Shown in pieces: positions 54,510 to 63,604 of a stretch of DNA of 64,000 bases. Source of the stretch: Rhizobium indicum. Lineage in GTDB: Bacteria; Pseudomonadota; Alphaproteobacteria; Rhizobiales; Rhizobiaceae. The notes under the pieces were generated by a model. That model searched no databases, was not told where the DNA came from, and was given only the letters and a program-made list of their open reading frames with translations. How positions within the stretch are numbered: position 1 is the first letter of the stretch; each line of letters begins with the position of its first letter. The stretch spans positions 1,922,001 to 1,986,000 of the forward strand of contig NZ_CP054021.1 of the NCBI RefSeq assembly GCF_005862305.2. The letters run 5' to 3'. The translations under genes were made by a program, and so were the position numbers.

Positions 54510-55403
54510 TCAGCCGCGGCGAGCAACCATGATGCCGGCAAGCACAACGGCGCCGCCGAGCGCCTGCATCGTCCCGATCGCCTCGTTGAGCAGAGCCCAG
54601 GCAAGGATTGCCGCAACGACCGGCTGCAACAGCAGCGTCAGCGAGGAAAAGGCCGCCGGCAGATAGGCGAGCGCATAGGTGATCGCCACCTGCCCGCCGG
54701 CATGGCTGATAAAAGCCAGGCCGAAGACGATCGACCAGCCATAGACGGTCGCGGGCAGCATATAGCCCTCGTAAATCAGGCCGATCGGGAAGATGCAGAC
54801 GGCAGCGCAGGCCGTGCTCCACAGCATGATGCGGATCGTATCGAAGCGGCTGCGCAGCCTGCCGATCGCAAGGATGTAGCAGGCATAGAAGAAGGCGGCG
54901 ATCATCGCCATGCCGTCGCCGCGAAGGTCGCCATTGCCGATGGCTGCCGGTCCGCCCTTCAGAATGACGACGCCTGATAGCGCCAGGACAAGCCCGAGCG
55001 CGAAGACGCGGCTGATCCTCGCGCTGAAAAAGGCGAAGGCGATCAGCGTGACGAAAACCGGTGCGAGATTGGCAAGCAGCGTTGCGTTGGCGACCGACGT
55101 CATGGTGAGCGAAAGGTGCCAAGCGGCGAGATCGAGCGCCAACATGACGCCCGGGAGAACCAGCATGCCATAGTCGGAAAGGCTTTGCGGCTTCGGCCCC
55201 CTTTCCTTCTTCATGAGCGCGACGATGACGATCGGGATCAACGCCAGCGCCACGCGCCAGAAGGCCGTCGCCATCGGACCGACTTCGGACAGCCTGACGA
55301 AAATCGGCGAGCCGCCGATCGCCGCCCCGCCGAGAAGGAGCGCGGCAAGAGCGAAACGATTGGAAGGCGAGGCTTCGGAAAGGGTGGGAGCGGCCTGCGA
55401 CAT
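54510..55403 (-). CDS. EamA/DMT-family membrane transporter
   Basis: The protein has 297 residues with ten membrane helices in two EamA repeats (first about 15-145, second about 158-295; for example MTSVANATLLANLAPVFVTL and YALAYLPAAFSSLTLLLQPV). Such proteins usually export amino acids or other small metabolites; the substrate is unknown. It converges with the dioxygenase fusion (stops 3 bp apart). Confidence 0.9.
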   Translation of the reverse strand: MSQAAPTLSEASPSNRFALAALLLGGAAIGGSPIFVRLSEVGPMATAFWRVALALIPIVIVALMKKERGPKPQSLSDYGMLVLPGVMLALDLAAWHLSLTMTSVANATLLANLAPVFVTLIAFAFFSARISRVFALGLVLALSGVVILKGGPAAIGNGDLRGDGMAMIAAFFYACYILAIGRLRSRFDTIRIMLWSTACAAVCIFPIGLIYEGYMLPATVYGWSIVFGLAFISHAGGQVAITYALAYLPAAFSSLTLLLQPVVAAILAWALLNEAIGTMQALGGAVVLAGIMVARRG

Positions 55404-55448
55404 GATCTCGATATTTCTGGTCGCCCAAATGCCGGGCCGGCGGGATAT

Positions 55449-55553
55449 TACAGCGCCGCGCGTCTTTTCGAGAGCCGCAAAGGACGCTGTAACACTTTAA
55501 ATTGCTGCATAATTTTATCCTTAAATCGATTTCGATTTAAGGAATTATGCAGT
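55449..55553 (+). repeat. Second-family palindromic repeat, complete copy
   Basis: ACAGCGCCGCGCGTC and its partner GCAAAGGACGCTGT form the first hairpin. Then AACACTTTAAATTGCTGCATAATTTTATCC leads to a second palindrome CCTTAAATCGATTTCGATTTAAGG. With about 105 bp it is the longest copy and serves as reference for the shorter ones. Confidence 0.8.
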
Positions 55554-55619
55554 GATGGCCGACGGACTATCAGAAGTCGATCACCGGGGACAGTCGAAGA
55601 GCGACGTATTGGTGGAAAA

Positions 55620-57104
55620 TCAGGCAGGATGCCTATTCGTCGTGCTGGTCCGCAGCTTTTCGGCGATCTCGGTCGCGACGAAGAAGGCATGCTCGGTCAC
55701 CTGCGGCAGTCCCATCAGCTCGCCGAAGGTCCCGCGCGCCAGCGGACCGGAGATCAGCAGCGAAGGATCTGCGTTTCCTGACGGACCGATCGCCTCCGAG
55801 CGCTCGGTGCAGGCAAGGCCGAGGCCGGTCGGGTCGAGCGTCAGATGGCCACTTGCCGCCAAGGCTGCGAGCCAGGGCTGGGTTTGGAGAATACCGCCAT
55901 GCGCCGGGCCGGTGGTGACGACGACGGCGTCATAGCGTCCCTCCAACGGCTGGCGCTGATGACGCGGCTGCAGGGTGCAAAGAATGAGCTCGCCCTCGAT
56001 GCGCGTATCGGCAACCGACCCGGCCAGGATATCGAGGCGACCCGCAGCAACCGCCGCGTCGAGCACGGCCTCGACCTGCGGTGCGATACGGAAACGATGC
56101 ACATCCCAATAGGGACGCAGATGGCGGACGAGACGGCGTCGTTCGGCAACCGGCAGCGTCTGCCAGAGATCGTATCCCTGCGCCCGCACCTGATCGATCA
56201 CCCCATGCCAGCTGATGCCCTCTTCCTTCGCCGCATCTATGGCGGCGCGGATCCCTCTCAGCAGCGACACGGCGGAATGGGTCGCATCGGAGATGAAATC
56301 GCCGAAGAGCTCCTGCGGTACCGGCGGATGGCCGCGAGACCGCAGACCGCGGCGCGAGATCGCGGTCACCGGACCGTCATGCCCGCGCTCAGCCAGCGAG
56401 GCGATGACATCGGCGGCCGTCAGGCCGTTGCCGATGACCAGCACCCGGTCCTGCGGGCGGATCACGTCGAGCGCGCCGGGCTTGGTGGTGTCGGCGACGA
56501 AACGGGGATGGGCGGCAAGCCGGCTCGCAAGCCGGCCCGGGGCTGCCGGCGGCGGATGGCTGGTGGCGATCGCGACGATATCGGCCTCCGTCACGCCGCC
56601 TCTGTCGTCGAGGATCGACCAGCGGCCGGCACGGCGTTCGACAGCCGTCACTGCGGCGCGGCAATGACGCACGCTTCCGTCTTCCAGCAGCGGCTTCAGC
56701 AGCGAGGCGACATATTCGCCGAACAGCCGGCGCCGGGGGAAGAGCGAGCCATCGGGCTGCCTGGCCTCAGGGTCGCCGGCGACGGCGTCGCGGGCTTCGA
56801 TCCAGGCCAGGAATTCGCCCAGGTCATCGGGCTGCAGGCTCATCTTGGCGGCTGGAACATTGATGCGGTGGGCCGGATCGGCCGTGTCATAGGCAAGGCC
56901 GCGGCCGAGTTCGGCGCGCGGCTCGAAGACCATAATGGCAGGGCGCTCGCCGCAGTTGGCTCTCGCGAGATGATAGGCGACACCGGCGCCGGAGACACCG
57001 CCGCCGATGATGGCGACGACGGGCTGTTCAGACGTCGGGAGAGGCTTGGGCTGCATGGTGGCCGGGATCATTGCTTTCGATGCCCGAGCATAGAAGCCGG
57101 GCAT
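55620..57104 (-). CDS. FAD/NAD(P)-binding oxidoreductase
   Basis: The protein has up to 494 residues; ATGs at 57071 and 57056 are equally possible starts because no ribosome site is clear. The N-terminal FAD-binding Rossmann motif is VVAIIGGGVSGAGVAYHLAR, followed by GRGLAYDTADPAHRINVPA, typical of the FAD-NAD(P)-binding group close to HcaT/PA4991-like proteins. A second Rossmann motif VLVIGNGLTAADVIASL lies at about 215. The substrate is unknown. It ends shortly after a repeat and is divergent from nothing; the OsmC-like gene lies upstream in the same direction. Confidence 0.82.
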   Translation of the reverse strand: MPGFYARASKAMIPATMQPKPLPTSEQPVVAIIGGGVSGAGVAYHLARANCGERPAIMVFEPRAELGRGLAYDTADPAHRINVPAAKMSLQPDDLGEFLAWIEARDAVAGDPEARQPDGSLFPRRRLFGEYVASLLKPLLEDGSVRHCRAAVTAVERRAGRWSILDDRGGVTEADIVAIATSHPPPAAPGRLASRLAAHPRFVADTTKPGALDVIRPQDRVLVIGNGLTAADVIASLAERGHDGPVTAISRRGLRSRGHPPVPQELFGDFISDATHSAVSLLRGIRAAIDAAKEEGISWHGVIDQVRAQGYDLWQTLPVAERRRLVRHLRPYWDVHRFRIAPQVEAVLDAAVAAGRLDILAGSVADTRIEGELILCTLQPRHQRQPLEGRYDAVVVTTGPAHGGILQTQPWLAALAASGHLTLDPTGLGLACTERSEAIGPSGNADPSLLISGPLARGTFGELMGLPQVTEHAFFVATEIAEKLRTSTTNRHPA

Positions 57105-57158
57105 TGGTCACGCAATCCTCCGCCCCCGATTGTCTATAATTATTATGTAGATTTAGCC

Positions 57159-57587
57159 TTACCCCGATATCGTCGTCGAGAACTCGGGATTGCCGCGGAT
57201 GGTGTTGCTCACCGTGCAGATCTCGTCTTCGGCGACATGGGCGATTTTCTGCCGGGTTTCTTCGTCGATATCGCCCTTGATCGAAAAAGCGATGTTAAAC
57301 TTGGCAACGCGCGAAAGGCCTTCCGTCGCCTTCTCGCCGGTGACCTCGGCATTGATCTCGCTGATCTTGTCGAGAATACCCATCTGGCTGGCGGCGATGC
57401 GGGCGCTGAGCACCAGACAGGCCGAGAGCGAGGAATAGAGCAGATCGAGCGGATTGAAACCCGGCTGTGACGGCGCGGTGACGATATCGATCTCGCCCTT
57501 GGTGGCGGAAGTGACGTGCGGGAAACCGGTACGGCCGACAACGGCGGTGGCGCCGGTCGGGCGGGGACGAGCCTTGAGATCGGCCAT
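57159..57587 (-). CDS. OsmC/Ohr-family peroxide-handling protein
   Basis: The chosen start MADLKARPRPTGATAVVG has GAGGATT upstream and gives 142 residues. The OsmC fold is recognisable by the central helix PLDLLYSSLSACLVLSARIA with Cys57 and the second Cys124 in EICTVSNTI, the two redox cysteines of the family. Members reduce organic hydroperoxides; this one is closer to YhfA/OsmC-like proteins than to Ohr. An extension of 31 codons upstream is unlikely. Confidence 0.87.
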   Translation of the reverse strand: MADLKARPRPTGATAVVGRTGFPHVTSATKGEIDIVTAPSQPGFNPLDLLYSSLSACLVLSARIAASQMGILDKISEINAEVTGEKATEGLSRVAKFNIAFSIKGDIDEETRQKIAHVAEDEICTVSNTIRGNPEFSTTISG

Positions 57588-57732
57588 GTTGAAAATCCTC
57601 TGACGAACATCTTGCAGATGGTGATTTCCGCCTGAGGCGGCAATGGCAAACGCCGCCCATGAGTTTCGGAACCTTTCCACCCGTCATCAGTTGAATACAC
57701 CTGAACGAAATCCGTGACAAAGGTGGATTGCG

Positions 57733-57993
57733 ATGCCTGACGTCCGCAGCATGGATAACCAAGGCCGGCGGTTGGATGCCCGCGATCGGCTGATCGTTGT
57801 GCTCTATGCGCAGCTGAAGGCCGAGCGCGAAACGCGCGAAACGCTGGAATGGGCGATCCGAAATGGCGCCGTCTCACGGGAGGTGCTGGAAGCAATCGCT
57901 GCCGATCCGGTTCCCGTCGTCACCAGCGAGGATATCGCATCGCTGGAGAAGATCATTGCGCTCGATGAACGCCGCAAACCAAATCGGAACTAG
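57733..57993 (+). CDS. Hypothetical 86-residue protein before the Ku locus
   Basis: The protein is charged and helical (RLIVVLYAQLKAERETRETL, DIASLEKIIALDERRK), with no membrane helix or known motif. It lies 46 bp before the DUF2188 gene in the same direction and may be cotranscribed with it and ku. Function is unknown. Confidence 0.6.
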   Translation: MPDVRSMDNQGRRLDARDRLIVVLYAQLKAERETRETLEWAIRNGAVSREVLEAIAADPVPVVTSEDIASLEKIIALDERRKPNRN

Positions 57994-58039
57994 CCGACGA
58001 CGACATGCACCCTATTTGAGTGAGAAGAGGAGATCCGAA

Positions 58040-58273
58040 ATGGCCGATATCACCTATCAGGTCGTGCCGCATGACGATGGCTGGGCCTATAAGCTCGGCG
58101 ACACACTTTCGGAAACCTATGCAACAGCTGATGAAGCGATTGTCCATGCCAAGGACGCCGCATCGCGCCAGAAGATCGGCAATGGCGATGCCCTGCTCGC
58201 CTATCCCGCGCCCGACGGCCGCGGCTGGGCTTTTCAGGAACTCGAAACCGACAAGAGCGGCAGCCGGCTCTGA
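58040..58273 (+). CDS. DUF2188-type small protein next to ku
   Basis: The start ATG has AGAGGAGATCC directly upstream; the protein has 77 residues. Features are YQVVPHDDGWAYKLGD, an Ala-rich helix with DEAIVHAKDAA and a Trp/Phe-rich end, as in the DUF2188 family of small proteins with a beta-beta-alpha-beta core. It lies 18 bp before a ku gene, suggesting a shared transcript and a stress or repair role, which is only inferred. Confidence 0.75.
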   Translation: MADITYQVVPHDDGWAYKLGDTLSETYATADEAIVHAKDAASRQKIGNGDALLAYPAPDGRGWAFQELETDKSGSRL

Positions 58274-58291
58274 TCTGCAACGGAGGATGGA

Positions 58292-59146
58292 ATGGCCGCT
58301 CGGGCAAGCTGGAAGGGTCATCTGAAGGTGGGTGACCTTGCCTGCGCCGTCGGGCTCTACACCGCCGTTTCCTCCTCCGACCGCGTCTCCTTCAACATTA
58401 TCAACCGCAGGACCGGCCACCGGGTGGAACGGCAATTCGTCGACAGCGAGACCGGCAAACCGGTCGAGCGGGGCGACCAGGTCAAGGGCTACCAGATGGA
58501 GAATGGCGACTACATCGTCATCGAGGGCGACGAGATTGCCGAAATCATGCCGGAAAGCGACAAGGTCCTCAATATCAAGGCTTTCATCGCCTACGACGAT
58601 ATCGACAAGCTTTATTTCGACCGCCCTTACTATCTCGCGCCCGTCGACGAACATGACGAGGAGGCGCTGTCGCTGATCGCCAGGGGCATGCGTGACGGCA
58701 AGGTCGCGGCTCTGGCCGAAGCCGTGCTTTTCCGGCGCAACCGGACGCTGCTGATCCGCCCGCATGACGACTGCATCGTCGCGACCATGCTGAATTTCGA
58801 CTACGAGGTGCGCTCGGCCGATACGGTTTTCAAGGACATTCCCGACATCCAGTTCGACAAGGAAATGATCGCGCTTGCGGGCCATATCATCGGCACCAAG
58901 CAGGGCAGTTTCGAACCGAGCACATACGAAGATCGCTACGAGGCTGCCCTCGTCGAGCTGGTGAAGGCGAAGATCGAGGGCCGGGCGCCACCGAAGAAGA
59001 AACCGGCTCCGGAACGCAAGGTCGTCGACCTGATGGAAGCGCTGCGCCAGAGCGCCAAGATGAGCGGCAAGGCGCCAGCAAAGAAGGCCCCGGCGAAGAA
59101 GAAGGCGCCGGCGCGCAGCGACAGCAGCAGCAAGAAGGCAAGCTGA
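58292..59146 (+). CDS. ku: Ku, non-homologous end-joining protein (first copy)
   Basis: The protein has 284 residues. The Ku core spans about 5-235 (ASWKGHLKVGDLACAVGLYT, RTGHRVERQFVDSETGKPVE, DQVKGYQMENGDYIVIEGDE). The C-terminal tail contains VVDLMEALRQS and then a Lys/Ala-rich segment (KKAPAKKKAPA) that can bind DNA. Ku rings load on DNA ends and recruit LigD. LigD is not in the window. The second, divergent ku copy is on the opposite strand 180 bp away, tail to tail. Confidence 0.95.
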   Translation: MAARASWKGHLKVGDLACAVGLYTAVSSSDRVSFNIINRRTGHRVERQFVDSETGKPVERGDQVKGYQMENGDYIVIEGDEIAEIMPESDKVLNIKAFIAYDDIDKLYFDRPYYLAPVDEHDEEALSLIARGMRDGKVAALAEAVLFRRNRTLLIRPHDDCIVATMLNFDYEVRSADTVFKDIPDIQFDKEMIALAGHIIGTKQGSFEPSTYEDRYEAALVELVKAKIEGRAPPKKKPAPERKVVDLMEALRQSAKMSGKAPAKKAPAKKKAPARSDSSSKKAS

Positions 59147-59239
59147 GATGGCCTCGCCCCCTGGCGGGCGATGGGCAATCTCAGGCGCACCCGACCTCGC
59201 TCGAATGCATCGGTTTGTCGCGCCGGCGAAGCTACTGGA

Positions 59240-59331
59240 CCTGAAGCGCGTCAAAGTAGATTCCCGCGGTGCGCTTTAAGTCCTTGATCTATTTATGTCG
59301 TTTCCCAAAATCGCTGGCCACTTTTTCATTG
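59240..59331 (+). repeat. Degenerate RIME1-like repeat between the two ku genes
   Basis: GCGCGTC and GTGCGCTTTAAGTCCTTGATC keep the outline of the first hairpin and the spacer, and ATGTCGTTTCCCAAAATCGCTGG keeps part of the second, but pairing is poor. It may be an old copy. Confidence 0.6.
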
Positions 59332-60132
59332 GCGCGGCTTCTCGCCGCCTTCCGCCGCCAGGCTCTTTTTCAGCGCATCCATGATATTGATGACGTTGCC
59401 GGTCGATTTCACCGGTGCAGGTTTTTGCGCGGGCGCTGCCTTCTTCAGGTTCTTCTGCTTGCCGCGGATCATCGACTTCAGACGTTTCTGGATCGGATCC
59501 TGCACCATGGTCGGGCTCCAATCCTTCGTCTCCTCCTTCACCAGTTGCGTCATCAGCGTCAGCAGCTTGGTGTCGATCTCGGTTTTGTCGTCGAGTTCAG
59601 CCACGGGATCACGCACCTCGTCGCCATAACGCAGGGTCCACAGAACGATGCCTTTGCCCAGCGGTTCCAGCAGCACCGCACGCTCGCGACGATAGAGGAC
59701 AAGGCGGGCAATGCCGACAACGTCATTTGCCTTCATCGCCTCGCGGATGACGCAGAAGGCTTCCACCCCGACCTTGTCCTCCGGCGCCAGAAAATGCGGT
59801 TTGTCGTACCAGATCCAATCGATCGAGCCGCGCGGCACGAATGTGTCGATCTCGATGGTGCGGGTGCTTTCGAGCCCGATTTCCTCGATCTCCTCGTCTT
59901 CGAGAAGAACATAGTCGTCCTCGCCGCGCGGATAGCCCTTTACCTGGTCCCTCTCGGCCACCGGCTTGTGGGTGACGCTGTCGACATAGCGGCTTTCGAC
60001 GCGGTTCTTCGTCTGGCGATTGAGGACGTGGAAACGGACCTTGTTGCTTTCGGTCGTCGCCGGCGTCAGCGAGACGGCGGCGGTGACAAGCGAGAGCTTG
60101 AGATAACCTTTCCAGAATGTCTGACGTGCCAT
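59326..60132 (-). CDS. ku: Ku, non-homologous end-joining protein (second copy)
   Basis: The chosen start MARQTFWKGYLKLSLVTAAV gives 268 residues. The Ku core is complete (LNRQTKNRVESRYVDSVTHK, ERDQVKGYPRGEDDYVLLED). The tail is shorter and less basic than in the first copy and ends near VINIMDALKKS, a match to its VVDLMEALRQS. The two copies are clearly different, so this is not a recent duplication. Several Ku proteins exist in S. meliloti, some acting in pairs. Confidence 0.95.
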   Translation of the reverse strand: MARQTFWKGYLKLSLVTAAVSLTPATTESNKVRFHVLNRQTKNRVESRYVDSVTHKPVAERDQVKGYPRGEDDYVLLEDEEIEEIGLESTRTIEIDTFVPRGSIDWIWYDKPHFLAPEDKVGVEAFCVIREAMKANDVVGIARLVLYRRERAVLLEPLGKGIVLWTLRYGDEVRDPVAELDDKTEIDTKLLTLMTQLVKEETKDWSPTMVQDPIQKRLKSMIRGKQKNLKKAAPAQKPAPVKSTGNVINIMDALKKSLAAEGGEKPRQ

Positions 60133-60367
60133 GTCTGTCCTGTCTCCCGGACACGGTTGGGCATGGCAATCAACGGCGAGTTCGGTCTTTGGTTCCGGCA
60201 ATTGAAGATTTCGTTGATCAGATACGGTCGGTGCATTTCCATTTCATGGATCGGCTGCCGTTGGGCCGAGCATTACGGGCGGAGAGCCAGAGCCACTCTT
60301 TCCTTGCCACCGCCATTTTCCTCTTCAATAATGAAAGCCCCAAGACGTCAGGATATCGGTAATCTGA

Positions 60368-61102
60368 ATGTTGCGACTTTTCGCCAACCTCGTCATCGTC
60401 CTCGCATGCAATTTCTTTCTGATCGTCGGCAATGCTGGCCCGTCCTTCGCACAGGAATGCCCCGACCCGACAAAAGCGACGAATGCCTCGGCCCAACAAA
60501 AGCAGGCAAGCAAGCGATTAAATCGCGCTCTTCCCATCTATCGCGCCAGATCGGCCCGATACAATCTGGCTCTTGTCGGCGATTCGCTCGTCGAACTCTG
60601 GCAGCCCTGGATCAAGGACAGCTTTCCCACCCGCCCGGTGATGAACCTCGCGGTCGCCGGCGACACCACGCAAAATGCATTGTACCGCCTCGATGGTTTA
60701 GACCTTCCGGATTTCCATCCCGCGGATGTCGTCGTGCTGATCGGCACGAACAACCTGGGTGCGAAAACTGCGCCATGCGCAGTGGCAGCTGGTGTCGTGG
60801 CTGTTGTCAGCAAGGTTCGCGCTCTTTGGCCGGGCGCCCATATTTATGCGTTGTCCATACCGCCTCGGGGCAAGCGCTATGCCTTCTACGAGGATGTCAG
60901 AATTCCGGCCAACCAACTTGTCGCATCGTCATTGGCTGAAATGCCGGGTGTCACGTTTGTTCAAATGAACGATGATATGTTGCGGTGCGGTAAGCCAAGC
61001 GATAAGGATTGTTCCAACTACAAGCCTGACCATCTTCATTTCAATGAAGGGGCATACAAGCTGATCACGAGCTTCCTCGCCACAGCGGGTCTACAGCTTT
61101 GA
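60368..61102 (+). CDS. Secreted SGNH/GDSL hydrolase
   Basis: The protein has 244 residues with a signal peptide (LVIVLACNFFLIVGNAGPSFA). Block I has Ser73 in LVGDSLVELW, block II Gly in VAGDTTQN, block III Asn in IGTNNLG and block V Asp221/His in DHLHF, so the catalytic set is complete. It probably removes acyl groups from a glycan or other periplasmic substrate. It lies 43 bp before an O-antigen ligase/polymerase gene. Confidence 0.88.
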   Translation: MLRLFANLVIVLACNFFLIVGNAGPSFAQECPDPTKATNASAQQKQASKRLNRALPIYRARSARYNLALVGDSLVELWQPWIKDSFPTRPVMNLAVAGDTTQNALYRLDGLDLPDFHPADVVVLIGTNNLGAKTAPCAVAAGVVAVVSKVRALWPGAHIYALSIPPRGKRYAFYEDVRIPANQLVASSLAEMPGVTFVQMNDDMLRCGKPSDKDCSNYKPDHLHFNEGAYKLITSFLATAGLQL

Positions 61103-61145
61103 TTTTTGCCGCTCAGGTGGTTACCAAAACGTAAGGCGGAATGTC

Positions 61146-62501
61146 ATGAGCACCTCATTTGACAGCTACCAACCGATTGGCCTGCAAAGACATAGACCCA
61201 GAGCTCGCGCGCAATATCGCATTCGGCGTGAAACCCTCGTTCGGATCCTCCTCTCGGTAATATTTTATGTTTCCCTCTGGAGAGCGACCGGCATGTGGTA
61301 TGGGCTGCCCGCCGACTTCCAGGAGGGTGTCGGCAAAGATCCCATGCCAATGCGGCTCTTGCTGATGTCGCTCGTTCCACTCATTGGCCTCTACTGCTTG
61401 CTGGAGCCCAGGCGAGTCGTTGAATTGCTCCGCAGCGCTTCGCCGCTGGTCGGCATAGTCTGCTTATGCGTCTTTCTGTCGATTGCTTTTTCCGTCAGCG
61501 TTACAGCCTCGCTCCGGGCTCTCGTCGCCGTCGCATTGCTGACAGCTGGACCCCTTCTTTACAGAGCCCGTTATGGAGCAGTCGACACATTTGAAAGCCT
61601 GGCGAAATTTGCCATTGCGACGGCTTTCATCAATATTCTTTACACGGCAGCCTTTCCCCGGTTTGCGGTGATGAGAGGCAGTTATGCCGGGATGGTGAAG
61701 GGCGCGTTCTACCACAAAAACATGCTCGGCCAGTTTTCGGCAACAAACTTCATCCTGCTGCTTCCAGCCCTGCCGATGTGGCGTCTGCGCTATTATGATC
61801 TCCTGCGATGGGCGGCAATGCTGCTCTACCTCGTGCTCATCGTGCTGGCGAAATCATCAACGGCGATCATCCTGCTTTCGATCGGAATAGCCGTATACTA
61901 CGGAATGAGCTGGATTCAGCGCTTTCCAGGCCGGATCTTCAGATCCTTCGTCGTTCTTCTTGCATTCGCCCTGCTGGGCTTTGTCGTCTCCGTCGCGTTG
62001 ATGGGTGTGGCGCAGGCGATTGCCGAGTCATTCGGGAAAGACCTTACGCTCAGCGGACGTACGAATGTCTGGGAACAGTTGCTGCCGCTGATCTACGAGC
62101 GGCCGCTTTCAGGCTGGGGATTCGCCTTGTTTCGACAGCCCGATATCATGGAGCAATATGTTCGCCTTACGTGGGACGCTCAATCCACCCACAACACCTA
62201 TATCGAACTTGCGTTGAACATGGGCATACCCGCCACCATCATCTGGACCTCGTTCGTCGTGGTGCGGCTCGTGGCGAAGATGACCTCGTCGCCCCTCAAT
62301 CAAGCGCTCGCCATCACCAAGAGAAAGGAGGTTGTCATCATCCTCCTGATCTTGATCGGCGCGTTCACCGAAGCCGGAATGATGCTCGCCCCCTTCATCT
62401 TATGGCCCCATACCGTGATCGCACTTACGAGCCTCGGCCCGGAGTTCCTGTCCCGCTTCCGCAAACCGACCCAGGCAGGCGCGCAACATGCATCAGGCTA
62501 A
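61146..62501 (+). CDS. O-antigen ligase/Wzy-type polysaccharide polymerase (ExoQ-like)
   Basis: The protein has 451 residues and 11-12 membrane helices. The conserved Wzy_C part is visible in the periplasmic loop: SGRTNVWEQLLPLIYERPLSG then THNTYIELALNMGIP, with the Arg and His typical of the family. The N-terminal 35 residues are basic and cytoplasmic. Such proteins polymerise or ligate undecaprenyl-linked sugar units. It overlaps the following acyltransferase gene. Confidence 0.87.
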   Translation: MSTSFDSYQPIGLQRHRPRARAQYRIRRETLVRILLSVIFYVSLWRATGMWYGLPADFQEGVGKDPMPMRLLLMSLVPLIGLYCLLEPRRVVELLRSASPLVGIVCLCVFLSIAFSVSVTASLRALVAVALLTAGPLLYRARYGAVDTFESLAKFAIATAFINILYTAAFPRFAVMRGSYAGMVKGAFYHKNMLGQFSATNFILLLPALPMWRLRYYDLLRWAAMLLYLVLIVLAKSSTAIILLSIGIAVYYGMSWIQRFPGRIFRSFVVLLAFALLGFVVSVALMGVAQAIAESFGKDLTLSGRTNVWEQLLPLIYERPLSGWGFALFRQPDIMEQYVRLTWDAQSTHNTYIELALNMGIPATIIWTSFVVVRLVAKMTSSPLNQALAITKRKEVVIILLILIGAFTEAGMMLAPFILWPHTVIALTSLGPEFLSRFRKPTQAGAQHASG

Positions 62502-63594
62502 AAAGATGACTTCAGATAATCGTAGACTGGTTGGCCTCGATGGGATTCGTGGCTTGGCGGCTATTTGTGTGGCAGTGCATCACACCGAAGGGTTTGTCGG
62601 ATTTGATGCAGCACCTGCTGCCTACCTCGCCGTCGACCTTTTCTTTTGTCTCAGTGGCTTCGTGATCGGCCACGCCTATGAGAAGAAACTCATTCAAGAG
62701 TCTTCACTCTCTGCCAATGATTTCGCCATCAAGCGTCTCATCCGCCTATACCCCCTCTATCTGCTCGGTTTGTTGCTCGGCGTGCTTGCATATGCAGGCA
62801 TGTCGCTCAGCAGAAATCAGCAAATGGATCCGATGCTGTTTGCCACCTCGTTGATTGCCTCGATGTTCTTCCTGCCGGCGATCGGTGGGACATCGCTGAA
62901 GGCGCCGAACCTGTTCCCCTTCAATGGTCCGTCATGGTCACTATTCCTGGAGATCGTGATCAACCTCGCCTACGGCTATACGGCAAGATTGCTGTCCAAC
63001 GGTGTGCTCGCTGTCATCCTGCTTGCGTCATGGGTTTGGCTGGCGGCGCAAACGCTGGCCCATGGAAGCGCCGACCTGATCCCGCTCGACGGCGCCTTGC
63101 TCTCCGGATTTCCCCGCGTTCTCTTTTCTTTCAGCCTCGGCATCTTGATGTACCGCTACCGCGCGCGGCTTTCCCCTTCAGGCATCGGAAAAGCAGCCGC
63201 AGTGACAGTTATCGTCGTCGCGACTGCTCTTCTCGTCTTCCAGGCGCCAGCCGCCCTGGTTGGCATAAAGGACCTGATTGTCATCACTGCTTTATTTCCT
63301 CTCGCCGTGCTTGTCCTTTACACAGCCAACTTCGATGGCGTGCTGCGACAGCCCCTTCTTATTGCGGGGGAGGCGTCCTACGCGCTCTATGCAATTCATG
63401 TTCCGCTGCTGGGATTGCTGCTGGGAGCCTGGAAAGCTGCGGGCCTGGGACAACCGCCGGCCTGGGCGATCTTTGCCATCGTTCTTCCGCTGATCGTCGT
63501 ATTGGCCATTGTCGTCACCCGCCTCTACGATGAACCGGTTCGCAAAGCGCTCAGCGCAGGAAAGGCCATGAGGCTTCGCTGGCGGCGATCCTGA
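62488..63594 (+). CDS. Membrane acyltransferase of the AT3 (ExoZ/OafA) family
   Basis: The protein has 368 residues; the ATG at 62488 has GGCAGG upstream and overlaps the previous gene, and an ATG at 62506 is possible. The N-terminal AT3 motif is LVGLDGIRGLAAICVAVHH with the conserved His, followed by about ten helices; PLYLLGLLLG and the GPSWSLFLEI motif are also typical. It adds acetyl or other acyl groups to a surface sugar. With the SGNH hydrolase it makes an acylation/deacylation pair. Confidence 0.9.
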   Translation: MHQAKKMTSDNRRLVGLDGIRGLAAICVAVHHTEGFVGFDAAPAAYLAVDLFFCLSGFVIGHAYEKKLIQESSLSANDFAIKRLIRLYPLYLLGLLLGVLAYAGMSLSRNQQMDPMLFATSLIASMFFLPAIGGTSLKAPNLFPFNGPSWSLFLEIVINLAYGYTARLLSNGVLAVILLASWVWLAAQTLAHGSADLIPLDGALLSGFPRVLFSFSLGILMYRYRARLSPSGIGKAAAVTVIVVATALLVFQAPAALVGIKDLIVITALFPLAVLVLYTANFDGVLRQPLLIAGEASYALYAIHVPLLGLLLGAWKAAGLGQPPAWAIFAIVLPLIVVLAIVVTRLYDEPVRKALSAGKAMRLRWRRS

Positions 63595-63604
63595 TTTTGG
63601 CGAA

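Noticed and set aside
55845..57470. 541-codon plus-strand open frame opposite the FAD oxidoreductase and OsmC-like genes
   Set aside because: It crosses two genes on the other strand, each with clear motifs, and has no ribosome site.
59269..60939. 556-codon plus-strand frame across the second ku gene and the SGNH gene
   Set aside because: It is antisense to ku and out of frame with the SGNH hydrolase; the product has no recognisable domain.
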